64,000 nt of DNA from Paenibacillus cellulositrophicus (GCF_009363095.1 NZ_CP045295.1:62001-126000); one strand, 5' to 3'. Numbered from the stretch's first letter, positions 32,362-42,811 are shown. The notes: generated by a model from the sequence alone, not told the origin. Numbers and translations: made by a program.

Positions 32362-34233
32362 CTAATCAGCCAGTACTGGATATTCGGCGATCCGAAGTCT
32401 AGCGCATCCATATGGAATGAGTTCCAACTGCTCATCCGGCTCCTTGCTTCGCACGGGTCCAACCGGAACGGTCCCCGCAGAGTTCATTTCCATGGTCCAC
32501 TCAGGGATGCGTCTTCCGTACACTTTCAGACGCACAGGGGCATGTTTTGCCATAAACGGCTGCCGGGTAACCTCGCCCAAATTAACCTGTACCGAGTTGC
32601 CGGGATCACGGAGAATCAGGTGCAGGCCATAATTCCAAGGGGTTTCAGGGTAGATTTCCCAGTCATGATAGGGTTCATAAATGCGGTGCCTCTGCCAGCG
32701 TTCTTTCACGGGGATCACATACATCAACGGTCCCCTTTGAAGACCAACCGTGCCGTTTGCACGGGTCACCGTGCTAACACTCATCGGTAGTTCAAGCGAA
32801 ATGGAATCGCCATCATTCCAGCTTCGGTGAATGGCTGCAAAGCCTTGGACCACACTGAATTCTACCGTCTGGCCATTAATCTTGACCACAGGTGACAAGC
32901 ACCATCCGGGTATTCTTAATTTCACAGGAAATTCTAATGCCTGATCCAAAGAAAGGGCCATCTTAATACTCTCTTTAAAAGGATACTCCGTCGTCACCAG
33001 AATCGAAACCTGCTGGCCGTCTGCCACCAAAGCCGTTACCGTGCAGGGCGCATAAGATACCGCTGCCAGGCCGTTATCCTCAGTCGCCATCCATAATCTC
33101 GCAGCAAATTTCGGCCATCCTTGATGCATATTAGCCGTGCAGCAGCCAAAATGAGGTTCAATACCAAACAGATTGGCTTCATTATTATTTTCCGTCCAGT
33201 TGCGCTTAGCATGCGTACACATAATCTGGTTCGCTTGCTGATCATATTGGTGAACTTTCCAATCTGGACTGATCGCGGCAGGCAGCGCATTAAAAGCGAC
33301 CTTCTCTAGCACATCGCCAAAGCTCCCGTCACCGGTAATCCGGATCAGATGCTCAAGTGTATACATGTATTCAACGACGGCACAGAGTTCTGTGCCTTGG
33401 CTTGGATGGGTTCCCGCAAGCCATTCATCGCCGGAGAACATCCCACTCAATTGACCATGATACGTCATCACGCTTTGAATTCCCTGATAGACGGATTTTA
33501 ACTCTTCAGGATCTTTCGTCAACAGATAGGCAAGAGCCGGTTCCTTAAACGACATGGCGACATTCACCACATGCACCCTGTGGTCGAAAGCAGTCTGACG
33601 GTTCCAGTAAGGGTAATTTCTAAACAAGCCTGACCAATCCATCGTCTGGTTCCGGATTAGCTCCATCAATTCCAGCAAAAAGTTTTCGCCCGTCCGGTTG
33701 TACAGCCATTGAATACTGATCAGGTTCTCCCCTCCCCTGGCTTTCGCCCATTCGGAAAGAGGCCGTTTTGGAAGTTCCTGCAGTTGGTACCGGAAATAAG
33801 CAGTCATCAAGGTTTCCACTCGCGGATCCCCTGTATATTCCGCATGCTGTATCAGAACTTTAAGCATAATCATGCGGCTCCACCAATCATCAATGGTTTC
33901 CGGCCCGAATTGTCCATCTGCTCGAGAGCTGGAAAGAGTCCATTCGATCCAAGGCTGAACTTTCTCAATCAGCTCCTCGTCGCCGAGAAGATAAGCCAGC
34001 GGCAGGAGTCCGTCTAGATAATACGGTCCTCTTTCCCAGCTGTCTCCACGACCTCCCAGCCAACCGTTATCCGGACCTACATAGCTCCAGAATTCGTCAA
34101 GATGTCCTGTTAGACCGTTCCTTTGAATCTCGAGCTGGTCTTTCAGCCAGCCTGCAGGTTGGATCGAACCAAGCGGTAGCTCCATATAGGGAGTCGTTGC
34201 CAGCGGTTCACGGTTTATCACTGTACGCGTCAC
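32362..34233 (-). CDS. GH127-superfamily glycosidase (DUF1680-like)
   Basis: This 623-residue apparently cytoplasmic enzyme resembles the beta-L-arabinofuranosidase superfamily (GH127 and relatives). It has an all-alpha barrel N-terminal region, TELCAVVEYMYTLEHL (the Glu-x-Cys segment), and FGIEPHFGCCTANMHQGWPK, whose Cys pair matches the Zn-binding/nucleophile cysteines of GH127. A C-terminal beta-sandwich follows. There is no signal peptide, so it would act on imported oligosaccharides, consistent with the ABC importer genes just upstream. The start is GTG. The exact sugar (L-arabinofuranose or another) cannot be read from sequence. Confidence 0.85.
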   Translation of the reverse strand: MTRTVINREPLATTPYMELPLGSIQPAGWLKDQLEIQRNGLTGHLDEFWSYVGPDNGWLGGRGDSWERGPYYLDGLLPLAYLLGDEELIEKVQPWIEWTLSSSRADGQFGPETIDDWWSRMIMLKVLIQHAEYTGDPRVETLMTAYFRYQLQELPKRPLSEWAKARGGENLISIQWLYNRTGENFLLELMELIRNQTMDWSGLFRNYPYWNRQTAFDHRVHVVNVAMSFKEPALAYLLTKDPEELKSVYQGIQSVMTYHGQLSGMFSGDEWLAGTHPSQGTELCAVVEYMYTLEHLIRITGDGSFGDVLEKVAFNALPAAISPDWKVHQYDQQANQIMCTHAKRNWTENNNEANLFGIEPHFGCCTANMHQGWPKFAARLWMATEDNGLAAVSYAPCTVTALVADGQQVSILVTTEYPFKESIKMALSLDQALEFPVKLRIPGWCLSPVVKINGQTVEFSVVQGFAAIHRSWNDGDSISLELPMSVSTVTRANGTVGLQRGPLMYVIPVKERWQRHRIYEPYHDWEIYPETPWNYGLHLILRDPGNSVQVNLGEVTRQPFMAKHAPVRLKVYGRRIPEWTMEMNSAGTVPVGPVRSKEPDEQLELIPYGCARLRIAEYPVLAD

Positions 34234-34310
34234 TGTCCATAGTCACCTCGATTATAAAATGACATTAGGGACAGTCCAAAGTGAATCCTGCCCCTAATGT
34301 TTGTCCAAAT

Positions 34311-35627
34311 TCACTTTTGCTTCAATAAATTATCCAGTTCGGGAGCCAAATCATCTGCAGCTTTGGATGCGTCCAATTGCTTCAGGCCGACCAGATCCAT
34401 CTTCTTCATGATCGTATCTACAACTTCCTGCCAATTGTTTGTAAACGGGATGGCCCGGGAAAATTCAACAGACTGGAACCATACTTCTTTCTCTTCAGGG
34501 GACAGTGGATTGAACATATCTTCCTTCCGGGATTCCGCGACGGACTTTAATACAGGCATTCCGCCGACATTCTTGTCCACCAATATATTTTCGGCTTCCT
34601 TGGAAATAAAGAATTTAATGGCTTCCGCCGCTTCCTTCACATGCTTTGAGCCTTTATAAACCACATACGTATCCACAAAGTTCGGTGTAAACGCCTTTCC
34701 GCTTGCGCCCATGGGAATCGGTGCTACGCCCCATTTGAACTTGTCGATCTTGCTGAATCCTGGCATCATCCACTGCCCTTCAATCAGGATGCCTAGCTTC
34801 CCTGACAGAAACAGCTGATCTGGTGGCATTGTTTGGGTCTCGGCAGGTGTCGGGGAGTATCCATCTTTGATCAATCCTTGAAGATAGGAAAGCGCACCCT
34901 TGGATTCCGGGCTATTGATCATCGATTTGGACTTGTCCTCATTAAACAGGTCCCCTCCGTTTGTCCATAGATACTGGGTTGCCCGCTCTGGATTAAGATT
35001 GACGTAGACGCCGTACTGCTTGCTGGCTCCCTTGCCACTAGAGAGCTTCGATGCAGCGTTCTTCAGATCGTCAAAGGTCCATGCTTTATTCCAATCGGTT
35101 GGAGGCTCCGGAATGCCTTCCTTCTCGAACATATCTTTATTGTAGTACATCGCCATAGTGTAAATTCCAGCAGGCACACCGTACATTTTACCGTCCTGTT
35201 TATACTGATCAAATGCGGAGCTGTAATAATCCTCCATCTTCAAATCCCCTGTATAAGGTGCCAGGTCTTCAAGCTGCCCCTTGGAGGAGAACATCGGCAT
35301 ATACGCCGCCCCTACCCGGCCGATATCCGGCGGGTTGCCCGCGGCAATTTGGGCAGTCATCTTCTGAATATATTCGTTCCATCCGCCGGGAAGACGTTCA
35401 AGTTTAATTTCCGTTTTGGGATGAGATTGGTTAAAGGCATCCACAATGCTTTGCCAAGCCGACATTTCGTCCGTTCCGGCAACGATCGACATCCGGAGAG
35501 TGACCTTCTCCTCTTTCCCTGGAGTTCCCTCTTCGCTTGAGGTTGATGATCCGCCAGATGAACAACCAGAGATAAAAAGTGCAACGATGCAGCTGATAAA
35601 CGTAAGCCTGAATACCATTTTTTTCAT
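34311..35627 (-). CDS. Sugar ABC transporter substrate-binding lipoprotein
   Basis: This 438-residue lipoprotein has the signal peptide and lipobox ALFISGCSSG (Cys ~22), then a family 1 solute-binding fold (SIVAGTDEMSAWQSIVDAFNQ, DIGRVGAAYMPMFSSKG). It captures a sugar for the two permeases encoded upstream in the operon. GGAGAG lies before the ATG. No ATPase gene is in the operon, so a shared MsmX-type ATPase is expected. Confidence 0.92.
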   Translation of the reverse strand: MKKMVFRLTFISCIVALFISGCSSGGSSTSSEEGTPGKEEKVTLRMSIVAGTDEMSAWQSIVDAFNQSHPKTEIKLERLPGGWNEYIQKMTAQIAAGNPPDIGRVGAAYMPMFSSKGQLEDLAPYTGDLKMEDYYSSAFDQYKQDGKMYGVPAGIYTMAMYYNKDMFEKEGIPEPPTDWNKAWTFDDLKNAASKLSSGKGASKQYGVYVNLNPERATQYLWTNGGDLFNEDKSKSMINSPESKGALSYLQGLIKDGYSPTPAETQTMPPDQLFLSGKLGILIEGQWMMPGFSKIDKFKWGVAPIPMGASGKAFTPNFVDTYVVYKGSKHVKEAAEAIKFFISKEAENILVDKNVGGMPVLKSVAESRKEDMFNPLSPEEKEVWFQSVEFSRAIPFTNNWQEVVDTIMKKMDLVGLKQLDASKAADDLAPELDNLLKQK

Positions 35628-35660
35628 AGAAACACTCTCTCCTTTTCTACATAATTTGTG

Positions 35661-36539
35661 TTACCCTTTCATACCGCTGAGTGTAATTCCTTCAATAAAG
35701 TACCGCTGTGCAAAGATATACACGATTAGCACAGGAATCAGGGAAATACACGAAGCTGCCATCAAGAGGGGCCAATCCGTCGAGTAAAGCCCTTGAAAAG
35801 AAGCGATGATGAGCGGCAGCGTAAATTTCTTCTGATCATCCAAATAAATCAGCGGCGTAAGGAAGTTGTTCCAGTTACCCATAAGGGTGAAGATCCCGAG
35901 TGCAGCCAATGCCGGTTTGCAGTTGGGGAGCACGATTTTCCAATAAATTTGCCATGGATTCAGTCCATCCACCCTCCCGGCATCCTCCAACTCTTTCGGG
36001 ATAGAGCTCATATACTGGCGCAGTAAAAATACACCAAACGCGTTGCTAAGTACCGGGGGAATGATAAGAGGCCAGTGCGTATTCACCCAGTTAATTTTGC
36101 TGAACCACATAAACATCGGAATCAGGGTCACCTGACCTGGAATCATCATGGTTGCCAACATCAGCATAAACAGAAATTTCTGTCCTACAAACTGCATCTT
36201 GGCAAATGCGTACCCTGCCATCGAACAGGTCAGCAGCGAACCTGCCGTTACAATAACGGCAATTTTCAAGCTGTTCAGATAAGCGATCCCGATCGGAAGT
36301 GTTGTCCAAGCTTGTTTGTAATTATCATAGTGAAGAGGGTTGGGAATGACTTTAGGCGGATATTCGAATACCGCTCCCTCCCCTTTGAGAGATGTCGAGA
36401 CCATCCATACAAAAGGAGTGACCATAAGGACCGCTCCGAAGATCAGGACCAGATACAGCAGCGGCCTGGCGAGAAACTTATTTTTTCCACTGTTCCATAC
36501 CGAAACCTCCGCACGTTTTGCCGGCTGTATGTCAGACAT
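35661..36539 (-). CDS. Sugar ABC transporter permease, MalG type
   Basis: This 292-residue membrane permease has six predicted helices and the coupling motif ELEDAGRVDGLNPWQIYWKI. Its start overlaps the end of the MalF-type gene by eight bases, so translation is coupled. Confidence 0.93.
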   Translation of the reverse strand: MSDIQPAKRAEVSVWNSGKNKFLARPLLYLVLIFGAVLMVTPFVWMVSTSLKGEGAVFEYPPKVIPNPLHYDNYKQAWTTLPIGIAYLNSLKIAVIVTAGSLLTCSMAGYAFAKMQFVGQKFLFMLMLATMMIPGQVTLIPMFMWFSKINWVNTHWPLIIPPVLSNAFGVFLLRQYMSSIPKELEDAGRVDGLNPWQIYWKIVLPNCKPALAALGIFTLMGNWNNFLTPLIYLDDQKKFTLPLIIASFQGLYSTDWPLLMAASCISLIPVLIVYIFAQRYFIEGITLSGMKG

Positions 36540-37419
36540 CGTAATTCACCCACTTTGAGAATTTGAATTGGATCAGCGTCACGATCAGAATAATAACGAA
36601 CAGAATGAAGGAAATCGCTGATGCTTCGCCCATCCGGAAAAACTGAAATGCTGTATTGTAAATGTGAAGTACCAATACATTTGTGGCATCCGCAGGACCT
36701 CCGCGGGTCATCATATAAGGCTCTGAGAATACCTGCATAGAACCGATCAGAAGCATAATGACAACAAAGAACGTTGTTGGAGAAATCATGGGAATGGTGA
36801 TTCTCCAGAATCGCTGCCAGCTTCCAGCCCCGTCTATCTTCGCAGCTTCATGAAGCTGTGAGGGCACCCCTTGCAGACCGGCCAAGAAAAGAATCATGTT
36901 ATAGCCCACACCCTGCCATACCGTCATAATGACAATGGAAGGCAGCGCCCATTTCATATCGGATAACCAGCCTGGTCCTTCAATTCCAAGTGACATCAAT
37001 ACCGAGTTGATGAGCCCGTAGCTCGGATTGTAAAGCCAAGTCCATACGAGAGCAACCGCAACGGAAGAGGTCACGACAGGTATAAAGTAAGCAGCCCGCA
37101 GCAGTGTTTTCCCTTTCAAATTTTGGTTTAGCATTAGAGCAAGGACCAACGCACCAATAACTGTCAAAGGAATATTCAGCAATGCAAACACTGAAGTGTT
37201 TTTTAATACTTTCCAGAATATCGGATCAGAGACCTGCTTGCTGTAATTGGTGAGGCCAACCCACTCAGGCGTAGATCCAATGTCCCATTTCATAAAACTG
37301 ATGACAAAAGCGAAGATGACCGGACCAATGACAAACACGAGTAATCCAAGAATCTGCGGGGCGATAAACAGGTACGCCCATGCGTTGTCTCTGACCCATC
37401 GCCGTGTCCATGTACTCAA
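36532..37419 (-). CDS. Sugar ABC transporter permease, MalF type
   Basis: This 295-residue permease has the coupling motif LHEAAKIDGAGSWQRFWRIT and six hydrophobic helices. The start codon is TTG with GGGGG about 7 bases upstream; no ATG fits better. It is the first gene of the transport operon, downstream of the two-component genes. Confidence 0.92.
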   Translation of the reverse strand: MSTWTRRWVRDNAWAYLFIAPQILGLLVFVIGPVIFAFVISFMKWDIGSTPEWVGLTNYSKQVSDPIFWKVLKNTSVFALLNIPLTVIGALVLALMLNQNLKGKTLLRAAYFIPVVTSSVAVALVWTWLYNPSYGLINSVLMSLGIEGPGWLSDMKWALPSIVIMTVWQGVGYNMILFLAGLQGVPSQLHEAAKIDGAGSWQRFWRITIPMISPTTFFVVIMLLIGSMQVFSEPYMMTRGGPADATNVLVLHIYNTAFQFFRMGEASAISFILFVIILIVTLIQFKFSKWVNYDV

Positions 37420-37584
37420 ATTTCAACCCCCTTTGTTATTCAAACACTTTGATGTGTCTAGACTCCCATAAATCCATGGTGACGTGGATCCCGGTTTGGA
37501 AGCACTTACAGGAGCTATTGTATCAACGAATAACAAAGCGAAAAATAAGGCGATTCTTTGATTATGTTTGGTGATATTACAATA

Positions 37585-37613
37585 TAAGACCGCTGCTTGA
37601 AGCAGCGGTCTTA
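37585..37613. terminator. Hairpin between regulator and transport genes
   Basis: TAAGACCGCTGC and GCAGCGGTCTTA form a strong hairpin just after the response-regulator stop. The T-run on the minus side is weak (TATATTG), so termination may be partial. Confidence 0.55.
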
Positions 37614-37617
37614 CGAT

Positions 37618-39189
37618 TTACTCATTTATCAGCTCGTCGTGTTCAGTAAATATCCCATTGCGATTCCGATACTCTAAAGGTGTCAATCCTTGGCTTCTTC
37701 GGAACAGCTGGCTGAAATGTCTCCCATCGGTGTAACCAACTCTCTGCGCCACTTCGTAAATCTTAAGGTTGGCTTCTTTAAGAAATAACTTAGCTCTTTC
37801 GATCCGGTAACGACTTAAATAATCGCTAAAAGACACCCCTGTTTCCTGTTTGAATAGCGTGCTTAGATAGCTTGGGTTCACCCCCAACACCTCTGCAATT
37901 TCGCCAAGCTTGAGATTTGTGGCATATTTCTCATGAATTATCCTAATGACCCGCTGAATCACATGGTTCATTTGAATATTCAGATAGCTTCGTGTCCGTT
38001 CTGCATAATCCTTAACTACCTGTCTAAGTCTCATAATAATTGTTGATATGTTTTCGCTATCTCCATCTACAACATAATTAAGAAGCATGTTCCCGTCATC
38101 TAGCCGCTCATTTCCATTCTGAAGTTGTATCAGAAAATGGACTGCATGCTTTTCTAGCTCCCGAATTGTCATTTTACTATAGTGATCTGCAACCTTATCG
38201 AAAATACGCAAAGCTTCATCTGGATTCCCCTCTCTAACATGCTGGATAATCGCATATTCCAGATCGATGGGGATAAGCAGCAACGTTGCATCCATGTCCG
38301 TTAATTTTTCATAGAAAACAATTTTTTTATCCTTGCTGGCAAAATATGCAGCAAATTTACTCTGTTCGTATGACTTACTGGCCTGTGCAAATTGTATTTT
38401 TTGTCCGATCCCTATTCTCCAATTGACAATCCCTGCCGCACAGAGCTCTAGGCCAATTTTGTCGAATAACTGATTTAGCTCAAGAGATGGTGTTCTAATA
38501 CTTCTCCCACCCAGTAAAATCGTCCACTCCGAAAGACCATCCTGCAATACTAAGAATGGTGAAGCATACTCCATTTGCAATTCATTCCTTAAGATATTTT
38601 CGCAAGGTCCACGAAGTGAATTATTATTAGAGTCTAATAGAATACTGGCTACTGTTAACCGGTCACAATCCGAAAACATGGACAAATTAGATATGGATAA
38701 CTCATCCAGTGTTCCGCCGTAGATCACCTCACGCATATTTCTTTCAAGCAGCTCCCGTTCATAATCTTTGGCCATTCGGAGTGACTCCTCATATTCCTGT
38801 TTTACATGACTCGCCTCATCGAGATGAATTTCCGCCTTATTAATAATTTCAATGATATCCGGTGCTCGCATCGGCTTCAGTAAATAATCAAACGCCCCAT
38901 AACGTATCGCCTTTTGCGCATACTCAAAATCTGGATGGCCTGTAAGGAACACTACCAAAGTATCTAATCCCATTTCTCTAATTTTTCCGAGGAGTGACAA
39001 CCCATCCATCTCCGGCATGCGGATATCCAATAAAATCAAGTCAGGTTTATGAAGTTTGATTTTCTCCAATGCAGTAACCCCATTCGTAGCCTCTCCAGCC
39101 CAAACCCACTCTTTCAGGGTGTTGACCATCATTCTTAGTCCATCCCTCGCCATTCTCTCATCGTCAACAATTAAAATTTTGTATGGCAT
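37618..39189 (-). CDS. AraC-type response regulator (YesN-like)
   Basis: This 523-residue regulator has an N-terminal receiver domain (VDDERMARDG; phosphoacceptor D55 in ILLDIRMPEMDG), a long middle region, and a C-terminal AraC DNA-binding domain (LGVNPSYLSTLFKQETG, VGYTDGRHFSQLFRRSQG). It pairs with the histidine kinase gene directly upstream and probably activates the following transport and glycosidase genes. Confidence 0.93.
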   Translation of the reverse strand: MPYKILIVDDERMARDGLRMMVNTLKEWVWAGEATNGVTALEKIKLHKPDLILLDIRMPEMDGLSLLGKIREMGLDTLVVFLTGHPDFEYAQKAIRYGAFDYLLKPMRAPDIIEIINKAEIHLDEASHVKQEYEESLRMAKDYERELLERNMREVIYGGTLDELSISNLSMFSDCDRLTVASILLDSNNNSLRGPCENILRNELQMEYASPFLVLQDGLSEWTILLGGRSIRTPSLELNQLFDKIGLELCAAGIVNWRIGIGQKIQFAQASKSYEQSKFAAYFASKDKKIVFYEKLTDMDATLLLIPIDLEYAIIQHVREGNPDEALRIFDKVADHYSKMTIRELEKHAVHFLIQLQNGNERLDDGNMLLNYVVDGDSENISTIIMRLRQVVKDYAERTRSYLNIQMNHVIQRVIRIIHEKYATNLKLGEIAEVLGVNPSYLSTLFKQETGVSFSDYLSRYRIERAKLFLKEANLKIYEVAQRVGYTDGRHFSQLFRRSQGLTPLEYRNRNGIFTEHDELINE

Positions 39190-39200
39190 TGTTAATCTCC

Positions 39201-40943
39201 TTAGATGTTATTATCATTTAACGGCAATTTGTAAAGCACCTTTGTGCCTTTCCCTTCTACACTCGTAATTGTCAAGCCGTAGGCCTCCCCAAAGGTTAGT
39301 CTCAACCGCTCATCCACATTTTGAATTCCGTGTCCATCACGAACATGTCCTGGCTCCATTAACTGGGCCAGTCTCTCTGCAGAAATTCCAACCCCGTTAT
39401 CCGAAATTTCAATCCGACATTCTCTTTCATAACGATAAATACGAGTACAAATAATCCCTTGCCGAACACTGGGCTCAAGACCGTGAGTAATAGCATTTTC
39501 GATCGTAGGTTGCAGCATTAATTTAAGAACCCGGGTATCCTCGAGTGAGTGGTCTATATCATACTCAAATGTTATTCGATCCTGATAGCGGGTTGATTGA
39601 ATATGAATATAGTTGGACAGGTTGTCAAGCTCATCTTTCAGCGTAACAACTGGGCCGTTCTTTCCGATGCTGTACCTTAGCATATTGGACATGGCAACAA
39701 CAACATCGCCAATTTTCTCTTGCCCACGCATATATAGCATCCAATAGATGGTATCTAATGTGTTATATAAAAAATGTGGATTGATTTGAGCTTGAAGAGC
39801 ACGAAGTTGAGCACTTTTTTCTTTAAGTTCCTCTTCATAAACACGGCTGATCAGTTCTTTGAGCCTTGAGGTCATTTTATTAAAATTGCTGCTTAATATT
39901 AAGGCCTCCTCATTACCGGTTAAATGAGTCTGCACGCTAAAATCCCCACTTTCTACACTGCGCATTGCCCGTATTAATTGCTTAATTGGTGTGACAACAG
40001 TTCTTGTAATAAGGAGAGAAAGCAAAATACTAATTAAAATCCATCCTCCAAGATAGAGAATGTTACTTTTGTACACACCTTGAAGTCCTGGAGTCATCTC
40101 GGCGATCGGTACTAACCCCATCGTTTTCCAGCCCGTCGTTTCTGAGGTGTGGAATGCCATAAAATAGGTCTGACCATCAATCTTATCAATGAACGCCCCC
40201 TCGGAATTGGCGTACAATTTGTTTAAAATATTACCGTCTAGACGGCGACCCACCCAGTTTCGGTTTTGCCCAGAGAGAACAGTACCCGTAGTATCTACAA
40301 TAATTGCTTGTCCTGTTTGTCCAAGCTGAAGTTCCTTAATCGAATCATAAATAATATTTTCAGGCATTTTGAACGTTAAATATCCAATTGGAATGATTTC
40401 AGGGCCTAACATGTTTTTGATTAATCGAACCCCTTGAATATGAGCTTCGTGAAACGTGTCATAGCCGGCAAAGTTCCAATAAATCTGTCCATCAAGTTTC
40501 GTCACTTTACTTATAAGCTCTCCACTCAGAGGTGTGTAATTATCTGATAAACCAATGAGGAATATCCCTTTAGTTGAATAGACGCTGATGTCTGACATTT
40601 TTGGTGAAACGACGTTATATTGGGCCAATTCCTTTGATAGCGCTTTCCTCTCCTGGTATGAAATATCTCTATGAAATTGTTTATTAAGGAGTTGTTGCAC
40701 AACGGGATTAATCAAAAATGAGGCATCACTGTTAAACTGTTGTAGGTTTAGGTCAATCTCTCCGTTGGTTTGTTTCAGCATCTGGATAATATACTGTGAA
40801 GTATTACTATTTATAATATCCTTACTTTTGAAATACGTTCCGATAGAGGTGGATACGACAGGGACTGTTGAGATGAAGATAAAGCTGAGAATTAGAATAT
40901 ACGTCAAACTTAAGTTTTTTCCGAAGAAACGTGGTTTTCTCAA
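39201..40943 (-). CDS. Sensor histidine kinase (YesM-like)
   Basis: This 580-residue kinase has a membrane helix at ~12-32, an extracellular dCache-like sensor, a second helix at ~295-315, a HAMP linker, the phosphoacceptor motif QINPHFLYNTL and the ATPase boxes (PTIENAITHGL, DNGVGIS, GHGIQNVDERL). The start is TTG with AAGGTGTGA upstream. It lies 11 bases before the response-regulator gene. Confidence 0.92.
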   Translation of the reverse strand: MRKPRFFGKNLSLTYILILSFIFISTVPVVSTSIGTYFKSKDIINSNTSQYIIQMLKQTNGEIDLNLQQFNSDASFLINPVVQQLLNKQFHRDISYQERKALSKELAQYNVVSPKMSDISVYSTKGIFLIGLSDNYTPLSGELISKVTKLDGQIYWNFAGYDTFHEAHIQGVRLIKNMLGPEIIPIGYLTFKMPENIIYDSIKELQLGQTGQAIIVDTTGTVLSGQNRNWVGRRLDGNILNKLYANSEGAFIDKIDGQTYFMAFHTSETTGWKTMGLVPIAEMTPGLQGVYKSNILYLGGWILISILLSLLITRTVVTPIKQLIRAMRSVESGDFSVQTHLTGNEEALILSSNFNKMTSRLKELISRVYEEELKEKSAQLRALQAQINPHFLYNTLDTIYWMLYMRGQEKIGDVVVAMSNMLRYSIGKNGPVVTLKDELDNLSNYIHIQSTRYQDRITFEYDIDHSLEDTRVLKLMLQPTIENAITHGLEPSVRQGIICTRIYRYERECRIEISDNGVGISAERLAQLMEPGHVRDGHGIQNVDERLRLTFGEAYGLTITSVEGKGTKVLYKLPLNDNNI

Positions 40944-41427
40944 TCAGAATCACACCTTGATGAATAAATTGTAATAAGTTATCTTCTTGCACCTGATTAT
41001 GCATGGAATCACAAAATCCGTCCAGCTAAAATCATTTTTAAAATCATCACCATCAAATATAAATCTTGGAAGCTCTGTTGAGATTTCGGATCGGCGCATT
41101 CTCTTGGGCCACGTTCTCCACGTTATATTCCATTTCCAATTTATTATTGAACGTACGCAGGTAGCGTGTAGTTCTTAATCAAGGTGCTTATCTTAATCTA
41201 AGCATTAAGAAATTACTTTAATTGTCTCTGAATTCCTGTAGGGTAAGAGTCGAATGCTTGAAGGTATATGAACGTTGATAAGAGCTAGATGAAAACAGAA
41301 CCTTTAGTGGCGTCAGTTGCGCGGTTTTTTAACTAATATGGTGATGTGTTCGAACACCGAAACACCGGAAAGGGAGAGAGGCCTATTACAATCATCTCCA
41401 AAGTGTTCGTAGTTTAATGATGAAACA
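40944..41427. other. Intergenic region, promoter side of the two-component operon
   Basis: No supported gene. A minus-strand frame of about 35 codons near 41060-41170 (NLNRASKIYI end) is too short to call. Confidence 0.4.
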
Positions 41428-41467
41428 GCGGCAGTTTAGGACCTTAATCTCGGTCCAAAGCTGCCGC
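41428..41467. terminator. Strong hairpin after the nitroreductase gene
   Basis: GCGGCAG..TTAGGACC pairs with GGTCC..AAGCTGCCGC. It lies about 80 bases downstream of the nitroreductase stop on the minus strand; the T-run is short. Confidence 0.5.
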
Positions 41468-41543
41468 CGCTTAGTTCTGCATATCCGATTAGATGCTCTC
41501 CATGATGAATGAATACACTGACGGGCTCCTTAAGATCTTGTGT

Positions 41544-42179
41544 TTATTTCCACTGAGCAATATCGTGAACTGGGAATCGAACGGGAGGGCGGCTCTCGGC
41601 AGCCGCTTTACCAATCGAAATAATAATGATTGGGATGTAACGCTCAGCATCAAGTTCAAACGCTTCTGCAATCTTTTCTTTGTTAAACCCGGCCATCGGA
41701 TTGGTGGCATAGCCATGTGCGTAAGCTGTTAGTAATAATTGCATAGATACCAGTCCGCCATCAACCATAATGGATTCTCGTTTTTCTTGAACGGAGAAAC
41801 GATCAAATAGCGGTACGACAGTCGAAAGGATTTTTTCTTTCATCTCCTGTGGCATGTGGCCTAGTTCTACTGCCTTACTATAAATTTCATCGGCACGGTC
41901 CGCAAACTGGAGATCGCCAAATACGGCAATGACAGCAGATGAGGTATAGATTTGCGTTGAATTAAATGGTGCAAGCTCAATCAACTTCTCCTTGGCTTCC
42001 TGACTTTCTATAACAACAAACCGCCAAGGTTGCAGATTGAACGATGAAGGCGCAAGAGTTGCTTCCTTCAAGATTTGGCTCATTTCCTCACGGCTGATTT
42101 TCACCTCCGGATCGTATTTTTTTATGGTACGTCGATTGTGAATAACCTCGTTAAAATCCAGATTAGATGTAGATATCAT
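41544..42179 (-). CDS. Nitroreductase family protein
   Basis: This 211-residue flavoenzyme has the FMN-binding N-terminal pattern NRRTIKKYDP and APSSFNLQPWRFVVI, and the C-terminal GKAAAESRPPVRFP typical of NAD(P)H-dependent nitroreductases. AAAGGAGG lies before the ATG. It is downstream of a TetR gene on the same strand (20-base gap), so the regulator and enzyme are probably one operon. Confidence 0.9.
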   Translation of the reverse strand: MISTSNLDFNEVIHNRRTIKKYDPEVKISREEMSQILKEATLAPSSFNLQPWRFVVIESQEAKEKLIELAPFNSTQIYTSSAVIAVFGDLQFADRADEIYSKAVELGHMPQEMKEKILSTVVPLFDRFSVQEKRESIMVDGGLVSMQLLLTAYAHGYATNPMAGFNKEKIAEAFELDAERYIPIIIISIGKAAAESRPPVRFPVHDIAQWK

Positions 42180-42199
42180 TTTTTTCTACCTCCTTTAAA

Positions 42200-42811
42200 T
42201 TATAGAACATCGGGAGAAGCGGGAGGGTTGCCGACAAGCAAACGGTCGATAATGTCGGTCAGCGCTTGTCTTTTCGCTTCATATTCTTGTTCGTTCCAGT
42301 CAAAAATACCTTTGTCAAACCAGAATGAAGCGCCAACTAATAAAAATTCCACAACCAATTCTGGCTGCCGAACATGGAATATCCCCTCTTCTACACCTAG
42401 TTGAACGATCTGTCGAGCATAGGGGAGTAAACCCATAATCTCGGCGACTATCCATTTCTGATGCAATGTACTGTTGATTTCTTGATGAAGGTAACCAAAT
42501 ACATCCACGTCTTCTTCGTTCGGGGAAGCATCCGTAAACAGACGTGTAAGTTTCTCAAGTGCATTCCATTGTGAACTTTCAACCAAGTTCTTTACACTTT
42601 CGAGTCGCGAGGCCAAGGTACGCTCGCAAGCGGCATTGACGACTTCTTCTTTGGACTGGAAATAGTAGTAGAACGTTCCTTGGGCAACTCCGATTTTCTT
42701 GACGATATCGCTGACCGAAGTCTGTTCATAGCCCTTCGAGGCAAATAACTCCATTGCGGCATTCAAAATCTCATCTTTTCGTTCCTGAGGGTCCTTTGAA
42801 ACTCTTGGCAC
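42200..42811 (-). CDS. TetR family transcriptional regulator
   Basis: This 203-residue regulator has the N-terminal helix-turn-helix ASKGYEQTSVSDIVKKIGVA and GTFYYYFQSKEEV. The start is GTG with AAGGAGG 8 bases upstream. It is divergent from an MFS gene, and two TGACTGA palindromes lie between them. Confidence 0.92.
   Translation of the reverse strand: MPRVSKDPQERKDEILNAAMELFASKGYEQTSVSDIVKKIGVAQGTFYYYFQSKEEVVNAACERTLASRLESVKNLVESSQWNALEKLTRLFTDASPNEEDVDVFGYLHQEINSTLHQKWIVAEIMGLLPYARQIVQLGVEEGIFHVRQPELVVEFLLVGASFWFDKGIFDWNEQEYEAKRQALTDIIDRLLVGNPPASPDVL

Noticed and set aside
41060-41170. Minus-strand frame ending NLNRASKIYI upstream of the histidine kinase
   Set aside because: Only about 35 codons, no start signal, no family.
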